This document shows positions 56,430-64,000 of a stretch of DNA of 64,000 bases, piece after piece. The stretch is from positions 13,454,877 to 13,518,876 of the forward strand of contig NC_081550.1 of the NCBI RefSeq assembly GCF_901000735.1. Reading direction: 5' to 3'. Within the stretch, counting starts at the first letter, position 1. The number at the start of each line of letters is the position of its first letter. This stretch comes from Corylus avellana. Lineage: Eukaryota; Streptophyta; Magnoliopsida; Fagales; Betulaceae. The position numbers were made by a program, and so were the translations under genes. The notes beneath the pieces were generated by a model that saw only the letters and a program-made list of their open reading frames with translations, was not told where the DNA came from and did no database searches.

Positions 56430-58630
56430 TGTAGTGTTTCAGGTAATTACTAGGCCGTCATTAGCTTAGTTAAAGGATTATCAAGGGTTCTAGGTCCATT
56501 TGGACCCGTTTGTAAAAGTTTTTGGGGTTTTTCATCACTGACCGAATGTTTGCCAGAAAGACCACCGAACATTTGAACCTAAACCAAGAAACCGCTAGGT
56601 AAATAGTACACTGAACGTTCGATAGGGGACCACACCGAATGTTTGTTGACCCAACTTTGACCCACTAGGTAATGACCAAATGTCCACCTACAACCTTGAA
56701 ATATTGTATACATAGTACACCAAATGTTCAGCCATGGACCACTGAACATTTGGCCATGGACCACCAAACATTTGTTGCACCGCAGGACTGCCATAACAGC
56801 ACTCTCAGCTTTTATGAACCTATAAATACCCCCTCCCACGCCCTTCTAAGTTCCATTCTACCTTACAAGCCTTAGAGAAACTCTGCTTTAGTAGTTGGTG
56901 AGTTTTGAGAGAAGGATGAGAGCTTTTCTTGGAATTCTTGCTCAAGAGAGGTAACCCTCTTGTTTTCAATTTGTGTTTTACTTAGTTATTATTCTGTTTA
57001 GACACTATTCCATAGCTTGGTTGTAGTTTTTGAGGTTCTGTTGTCGTTTTAGGCTTTAATCTCAATTTTAGCACAATTTAGCGTTTTGTTATTAATTAGC
57101 GTGTTTTATTTTGCATGGTGAAATTATTTTGAGCTAAGAGTTTGTTAGAAATCCTTTTTGTAGCATTAGAAGTTGTTTAGAACTGATTAGAAGTCTGTTG
57201 GGTCGAGATGAGTTTTTTGCCCAACAAGAAAATGTTTGGTCTCGAGCTTGAACATTCACCCAGTGTGACAGAACGTTCGCCTGTCAGGCATAACCTCTGT
57301 GTTTGAATTTTTAGGGCTAGGGTTTGTTATAGCTCGAACGTAAAATCAATGCTAGGCCTTTTCACAGATTTGGATAGTGTGGAACCACTGGAGAAATTTT
57401 TGGAAGAACAATACGACCCTGGTGAGTACAAACTCACATGGATACTTGCCATTATTTTTCCTGCATTGCTTGATTATTTTGTGTATGAAACATGCATTTT
57501 TACAACTCTCATGAAACACATGTTGATATACTATGAACTCTATTTTGTGAAAATATGTTACTTAAACAAGAAAATGCACATGGTGACATTTGTAAGAGCA
57601 TGAATGTAAAAGACGGATAAGAGTAATTGCATCGTATGACATAGTACACTGGTACATGCATGATAATGGCCATAGTCTTACAATACATGTTAACTCTATG
57701 GACAAAAGTGTGGGTGTATTATATGGGCATCGGATCCAATGGTTGTTTCATGACCAAAGCAGTCATGTTTAATTGGCGGGTCACTACAGGATGTACATCA
57801 TTAGTAACGTGGCCCATTCGAGGTCAGACTTGGTCGGACTGCTAGTGTTATGAACGGTAGCATACAATGGCCGGGGAACCGACATTGTATTACAGGTCCC
57901 TCCGGATAGTGCTAACCTTATTGAGAATTGGTAATATCTCAGGTAGACCTTACAGTTTGAACTATCACTTGATTCTCATAGTTACAACATGTATATTATA
58001 TCTATATTTCATCTATGTATAACTCTCATGTCACAATGCTACATAGATTTATCAACAACTGAGTTCATCATTCAAATGGCATGTACATTGTGTGCATTTT
58101 TACTTACTAAAGCATTGGACGTACCCTTTTATTCTTTCCCCTCCATTATGTATAATTATGCAGTTTAGCTAGGTTAGCTGAGGATGGATCTGGTGAAGCA
58201 CCTAGTGGTTATGACAGATTTACTCATGATCATTTTTGAGGACTTGGACCCTATGTGGCTAAAGTCAATGTGGGATGACGATGGGTCTGTTCGCATGGAG
58301 TTGCTAGAGATTATCTTTGTGCTTTATTTAGTTAAATGTAGGCCTTATTATTTGCAGAGCAATTCTCTTGGCACATATTTTTACTTTGGTGACTGGCCTC
58401 TGACCAATACATTTGGAGATCCAGTTATGTTATGATGCTTTATATTTACTTTAGTTACTGTGATTATGGTTTTAAAATTATTGCTATCTCTATCCCCTAG
58501 TTAAAAAATTTTCGTTGTAGTCTCTATTCGGAGATGATGAGATCCTTGAGTCTTGTTCTGAGAGGACTAAGGCTGGGAGACGAACCATAGAGTCAATTAC
58601 CAGTTAATTGATTTTCATGGGGCGTCATAG
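56430..58630 (+). mobile_element. Chromovirus-like LTR, copy 2, near full length
   Basis: Begins TGTAGTGTTTCAGG and ends near GGGGCGTCATAG at about 58629, with a degenerate sequence where the tRNA-Met primer site would be. It holds the motif array (56530-56770), TATAAATA at 56821-56828, a second motif cluster at 57230-57290 and the conserved block at 57610-57930. About 2.2 kb. Confidence 0.72.
56821..56828 (+). promoter_or_regulatory. TATA box, LTR copy 2
   Basis: TATAAATA directly after the motif array. Confidence 0.65.
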
Positions 58631-58689
58631 TTTGATGGTCAAGTAGAAACTCTCTTTTGAACAATTTAAGGTCTAGGACTCATTTTAGC

Positions 58690-59186
58690 TCAGGTCTAGG
58701 ACTAATGATAGGTCTTTTAACATATTACGAGCAAGTGGAAGTTCATAGTACTATTTGAAGGAAAGATATTACCCGGGTGAGTACAAACTTACATGAATAC
58801 TTGTTGTTACTTTTCCTGCATTGGACGAAAATTTATGTGCACCAAACCTGCATTTTTACAACTCTCATGAAATATATTTTTGATCTACTATGAACTCTAT
58901 TTTGTGAAAACCTGTGTTGCTTAAGCAAGATAATGAACATGGTGAGATTTGTAAAAGCATGCATGTAAAAGATAGATAAGACTAATTGCATCATATGACA
59001 TGGCACATTGGTACATGTGGGGTAACGACTATGGGCTTAATATACATGTTAAGTTTATGGTCAAATGTGTGTGTTATATAAGCCTTGGATCCAATAGTTG
59101 TGTCGTGGCCAACTCAACCATGTTTGATTGGCGGGTCACTACAAGATGTACATCATTAGTAGCGTTGGTCACCCGAGGTTGGACTC
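58690..59186 (+). mobile_element. Internal fragment of a third LTR copy
   Basis: Matches 57405-57850 of copy 2: GGTGAGTACAAACTTACATG, then GCATCATATGACATGGCAC and GGATCCAATAGTTGTGTCGT. Both ends are missing. Confidence 0.65.
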
Positions 59187-60198
59187 TGTAATACCACAAA
59201 AATAAATTAGGGTTAAGTACACTCTAATTATGATGTAAGGTTTGGTTCTCATTTGGTAAAGTGTAAGACCTTGGACTTTTTAAACAATTTACTGTTGCAC
59301 TGAACCTTTGACAGAAGTACCGAATGGTAATGATTAGGATAATAAGTATGAGATATATTACAGTGTGAAGGTTAAAGAATAATTTCTAAAGGACAAGAAA
59401 CCATTAGAAACACCGTCTTAAGAGGGAAATCTTATATTATTGAATCCTAAGAAGACACTCAAAAAAATATTGGAATGGATACCATGATGTTTGTCTCGGA
59501 ATGAGCTTTCTAGAATGGGGTCGCACATGCAATTTCAAGACCCGTAGCAAAAGTTATGGTTGTTTTACTGAACACTGCGCAATTGGTCAAATTGTTGAAA
59601 AAATCAATTGCAAACGTTCACTAAGAAGTACCGAACGTTTGATAGGAAGCCCACCATTGAACATTCACTGGAAAGTATCGAATGTTCGATAGGAAGCACA
59701 CCATTGAACGTTCACTAGAAAGTACCGAACATTCGATCCTAAACCAAGAAACCATTGGGTAAAACAGTACACCGAATGTTCGACAAGGGACTACACTGAA
59801 CCTTCGTTGACCAATGTTAACGTGCTGGATAATGACCAAATGTACGCCTGGAACTTTGAAAAACTGTGTAATAGTATACTGAACGTTTGACCCTAAGTAC
59901 TGAACGATCAGTGATGTACACCCGCAGTCTTTCCAGCCCTATAAATACCACTCCCCACTCGAGCCTTAAGCTTTATTTCGCCTTTGTTGCTTTGTGGAAC
60001 CCTTGTTAGAGTGAGTGTGAGAGTTCTTGAAGGAGAATGGGAGATTTCTTGAAGGTTTTGCTTCAAGGAGATAATCTTCTAATCCTAGCTTGTTCCTTAC
60101 TTAGTTGTTATGATGTTTAAGTTCTTTTCATGGTTAGCTTAGTTGGTAGTTTTAAGCTTTTAGTTATGTTATTGGCCTTAAGCTTGGGTTAACGTTTT
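59187..60198 (+). mobile_element. Chromovirus-like LTR, copy 4, truncated by element D
   Basis: Begins TGTAATACCAC. Dense GAACGTTC-type motifs at 59610-59910, TATAAATA at 59940-59947. It is cut at 60198 by the LTR of element D. Confidence 0.7.
59940..59947 (+). promoter_or_regulatory. TATA box, LTR copy 4
   Basis: TATAAATA following the densest GAACGTTC-type array in the window. Confidence 0.65.
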
Positions 60199-61488
60199 TG
60201 TTAAGTGCCAAAATATCCATATTTTAGCCCTTAAACTTATGTGTGTTAATTCCTTAATATTGTTAATTTGTGTTATTTTAGTTTCTTTTTGTGTTTTCCA
60301 TTCTTTTGTAGGCTTTTGGAAGAAAATGAAGTAAATCTGGAAGAATTGGGCTCAAAGAGAGAAATTGGGAAAAGTTAGAGCTCCTGACAGTGCCATCGAT
60401 CGTAGGTTCTCTGCGATTCAGCGCACTACCAAAGAGGATGAGCATCGAAGTGGCCATGTGCAATCGTGCACACAGCAGCAGGGTCAGATCGCAGATGTGC
60501 GATCGATCGCACCCGTGCGCAGGTGACACGTTAGAGGCGGCCAGAATGCCATTCTTTCCATATTAGGGTTTTCCAAGTCCCACTTGTAATAGGATTAAAA
60601 CCCTACGAATTTCCTAGGTTTACTAGTGCAACAAGGACTTCTAAAGCCTATAAATAGACCTCTTAGGTTCTAGGAATAAGTGCGGAGAAAAGAGGCACAA
60701 GCTTTGGAAAGGAATTGAAGGCTAGATCAAAAGGAGTTTGTGTTTTCTTCTCTTCCACCTTTTATTTTCATTATGTAGTTTATATTTTTATTTAGGGCTA
60801 GATTGAAGCCCTAATCATGTCTATTTATGATTGCAATATTAGCACCTTTGCTACAATTATATTTTGATGTATTCAACTTGATTAATAGCTGTTTTCTTGT
60901 ATTCCTCATATGTGTTTGTCTAGCCAACATATGCATGTGGTATGAACTAGTTAGTTAAATCAATTTGGATGATCGAGTCCTGGGTTTAATAAAAGTAACA
61001 AAAGATATCCACGCCAGATTCTTGTTTTAATCAACATGGGGAACCGGGAGTAGACATCCATGCCTAGGCCTCGTGTGTTTGTCGATTTTCATAGTTTCTT
61101 AAAGAACAACTTAGTAGACATCCATGCTAAATCCTTTAGGAAAGAAAAGAATTAGAGTAGACATCCATGCCCTTAGGTTGGCAAACATTAGATATACATG
61201 TATAATTGGAGCATTGGCATATTGTTATCTTAACTAGTCTAATTAGTGGTGGATATCAAAACCCTAATCCTTTTTAGTTTTTGCTTAACTTTTATTTTAT
61301 ATTAAATTCAATCGTGACAATTGAATTTTATATGTTTAATTAAATGAGAATTTATTTCTAGGCATAATTTACCAATCCTCGTGGGAATGATCTCATATTT
61401 GCTTGCTATACTATCATTTGATCTTGTGCACTTGCGAGTAAAACGTACTAAATATTATCTATTAATTTAAGTAGTATTTGGCCCAACA
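60199..61488 (+). mobile_element. 5' LTR of element D
   Basis: A 1,290-bp LTR from TGTTAAGTGCC to GGCCCAACA. It shares its layout with LTRs B and C: GCGATCGATCGC-type motifs at 60395-60515, TATAAATA at 60649-60656, and the GATTGAAGCCCTAATCATG phrase. Three copies of GAGTAGACATCCATGCC stand where B and C have GAGTATACACCCATGCC. Confidence 0.85.
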
Positions 61489-61494
61489 AGTTTT

Positions 61495-61512
61495 TGGCGC
61501 CGTTGCCGGGGA
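61495..61512 (+). other. Primer binding site (tRNA-Asp), element D
   Basis: TGGCGCCGTTGCCGGGGA, exact, six nucleotides after the LTR end. Confidence 0.9.
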
Positions 61513-62253
61513 TTGTGTTAAATCATGCCTAGAAATTTTTTTCCTTTAGTTTAATTTAGTTTCTTTTATTTATTTATTTATTTCTTCCTTTGTTTTTTTT
61601 TTTAGTTTTTAATTTTATTTGTTTTTATTTTCTGTTTCTGATTTTTTTGTTTTTCCTTCCTGTTGCTATTCGCAAATCTCATCTAAATTGCTATAGTGCG
61701 ATCGAGCACAGTCTCATTGCGATCGAGCGCACTACTGCCCATGAGCCTTATATGCTTACGTTTTGCGATAGTACGCTTGAGTGCCCATCCCAGGGAGATC
61801 GAGCGCAGCTGTGCCATCGAGCGCAAATGCACTACGATCGAGCGCACAGCCAGACAGTAGTACTGAAGCTGCTAATTTCAATTTTGCTTTCATTATTTTT
61901 TATTTGTATTTCTATTATTTTATTTTTATTTTTGTTTTTTTGTTTTTTTTGTTTTTTGTTTTTTGTTTTTTTTTTTTTCTGTTTTCTTTTATTTTGCCTT
62001 TTGTTATTTTAATTTTTTTTAATTATATTTTATCAAAAGTAAAAATAATTTTCTTTTAGTTGTCCATTTACTTCTCTGTTTCTGATCTGTTTCAGCTTGA
62101 AGCACCCGACATTCTGTTACTGCGATCGCGCGGAGACCAAGTGTGATCGAGCGCAGTGCGATCGAGCGCATTACCCTACGATAGAGTGCAGTTCTAGAGG
62201 ACGTCCACACAGTAGTACTAAAGCTGTTGTGACCACAAGGGAAAATTCTTCTT
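61513..62253 (+). other. Leader of element D with motif arrays
   Basis: GCGATCGAGCGCAC-type motifs at 61695-61850 and 62120-62190, with T-rich low-complexity DNA between them. The 140-codon Phe-rich frame across the T-rich part is not a gene. Confidence 0.8.
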
Positions 62254-63653
62254 ATGCAAGGTCGTCGATCTCAAGTCTCAACCATCTTTCCATTTGATCC
62301 AGAAATTGAGAGGACCATTCGACAAGGGCATAAAGACAATTCTAACACAAAAGAAGAAGAAGAAGTTGAGGAGACAATGCAAGAGCTGCCAGAAAATCCG
62401 CAACCAATTCGACATGAAGTAGGCTTTCATTCTGAAGAACCCCAACCAGCCATCATGCATAGCATATCAACCGGAGGTGGAAGGCAATTATTATATATCC
62501 CCGTAGATACTCAATGCATTAACTCACTTCAGGGGCACAACTGCTGAAGATCCTAACTTGCATCTTATGGAATTCTTTGATCTCTACAAACTTCAGCATG
62601 TTCAAGGCCTAACTTCGAAAAGGCTTAGGTTAGTCTTATTCCCTTTTTCTTTAAAAGACAATGCTAAGTTATGGTAGAATTCCTTGCCTGCAGAGTCTAT
62701 TCATACTCGGGAAGAGTTGTCCAGCAAGTTCCTAAAGAAGTTCTTCCCCGCTCAAAAGACAAGGCAGCTTAGAAGGGAGATTGAATCGTTCCAACAAAAA
62801 GATGGAGACCTGTTCTTTGAAGCGTGGGATCACTTCAATACGCTGCTTCTTAAGTGTCCACATCACAACATGCCTCAAGATGGTACAAGCTTTTTATGAA
62901 GGTTTAAATGATATTAACAAAGGTATTGTTGATTTAGCTTGTGGAGATGTGCTGATGGAAAAAAGCAGTGAGGAAGCCATAGAGCTCTTTGAGACTTTGA
63001 GTGAGCACTCCCAACAATTCTCATCCAAAGGGAGGCAAGGAGTAAAGAGCAATGGCATGTATGAAGTGAACATGAGTGGTGGACCCCGAAATCAGATGGC
63101 TGTTGTGGAAAGGAAGCTGGATATGATTGTCAAAGCCATGACTGCTAAGAATGTCTCACCTAGTCAACAAGCCGTGCAACCTCAGGTATGTGCTTTATGT
63201 TCTCATTTTGATCACACTACTGAGACTTGCCCCTTGTACTCATCTGCAGATCAAGAGCAAGTAAATTATGTGGGACAAAACAATTATCCTCCCAAGAATA
63301 ATCCCTACTCCAACACCTACAATCCAGGGTGGCGAAACCACCCTAATTTCTCATGGAGTAACAATCAGAATACTCTAAACAATCAAGGGCAGCAAAGGAA
63401 CTACCAACAAGCAAGCCAACCAAGCCAAGAATCAAAGCAGAATGACTTGGAGAGCATGTTACGGGAATTCATGAATGATCAAAGACAAATCAATGCAAAA
63501 ACTGATCAAGCAATACAAAGAACCGAGCAAGCTATGCAAAGATTGGAAGTCCAAATGGGGCAAATGGCTAAGGAACTGAGTGAAAGAAAACAAGGTGGAT
63601 TCCCATCCCAAACAATACCCAATCCGGGAGCATCTTCTTTAGGGCAGAGATAA
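62254..63653 (+). pseudogene. Gag of element D, frameshifted
   Basis: Athila-type Gag split over three frames. The N-terminal part is at 62254-62547. The gag core lies in a second frame (62684-62899: SSKFLKKFFPAQKTRQLRRE, FFEAWDHFNTLLLKCPHH). The rest is in a third frame (to 63653: VQAFYEGLNDINKGIVDLA, zinc knuckle CALCSHFDHTTETC, NTYNPGWRNHPNFSW, a Gln-rich coiled-coil-like stretch, and a TIPNPGASSLGQR end). Only small frameshifts break it. No protease or RT follows the stop at 63651. Confidence 0.85.
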
Positions 63654-64000
63654 GAGAATAAAGGGAGAACAATAGTCTAGCTAAAGATGTTAAACTTAGC
63701 GCTCATGGGAGGCAATCCATAGTTTATCCCATTATTTTTTTTTTTTATTTTTTTTTTTTCAATTTATTTTTATGTTTGTCTTTAATTTTGATTTTGTTTC
63801 CTTTTTATTTGCTTGAGTGTTTTATTTTGTAGGGACAAGTGTGCTTCAATTCAAGTTTGGGGGTGTGCTATGAGCTATGCTATTCCAAACAATTTAGTCC
63901 ATATCCCGGGTAAATTCTTTCCATGTTATAGACACATTGGGGACAATGTGTCATTTAAGTTTGGGGGTATGGAAACATTTTACACACACTTTGTCCAAGT
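63654..64000 (+). mobile_element. 3' non-coding region of element D, runs off window
   Basis: Directly after gag: GCGCTCATGGGAGGCAATCC, a T-rich run, AAGTTTGGGGGTGTGC, then ACACATTGGGGACAATGTG and AAGTTTGGGGGTATGG. The same series occurs in reverse in element B at about 36985-37290. ACACATTGGGGACAATGTG is nearly self-complementary. The 3' LTR lies beyond the window end. Confidence 0.8.

Noticed and set aside
61590..62012. 140-codon Phe-rich frame
   Set aside because: It comes from T-rich low-complexity leader DNA with the GCGATCGAGCGC motif in the middle.

Overview
This window is nuclear DNA from a flowering plant, almost certainly a eudicot and probably a woody rosid. The evidence is AT-rich spacers, GT-AG introns, plant-type Athila and chromovirus LTR retrotransposons, L1-type LINEs, a tRNA-derived SINE and two conserved plant genes. 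The species cannot be named from the sequence alone.

Two protein-coding genes are complete and on the + strand. The first (CDS 10429-20965, nine coding exons, 652 codons plus stop) is an NCRK-type receptor-like kinase: signal peptide, two Cys-rich modules, one membrane span and a cytoplasmic kinase domain. Its third intron holds two L1-type LINE remnants, its second holds a 105-bp LINE tail with a perfect 17-bp target duplication, and its fourth is a GC-AG intron. The second (CDS 43692-51112, seven exons, 257 codons plus stop) is the exosome ring subunit MTR3 (also called RRP41L). Its first intron is 5.4 kb and contains a possible gene-capturing transposon. All exon phases close in both genes, so they look functional despite the insertions.

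The rest is mobile DNA. 1-8.4 kb: AT-rich spacer with a SINE, a short reverse-oriented retroposon, Mutator-like and hAT-like MITEs and a decayed Asn-rich reading frame. 21-26.7 kb: inverted repeats, a LINE scrap and LTR fragments. 26.7-28.8 kb: a 2.1-kb LTR with an initiator-Met tRNA primer site. 29.0-35.3 kb: a decayed Athila-type Ty3 element with gag and pol. 35.3-42.5 kb: two related, pol-less Athila-type elements lying head to head 9 bp apart. 52.1-60.2 kb: a nest of LTRs related to the 26.7-kb one, holding a solo LTR that is followed by a MITE. 60.2-64.0 kb: another pol-less Athila-type element running off the window end.

The most unusual pattern is in the LTRs. Several unrelated families carry arrays of a short CpG-centred palindrome upstream of the TATA box, often with a second cluster downstream. 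The palindrome differs between families, and between two groups of one family it differs by a symmetric pair of changes that keeps the dyad. A second motif, repeated three to four times inside the Athila-type LTRs, has likewise changed in concert at all sites of one element. Together these suggest concerted turnover of multi-site cis elements in LTRs.
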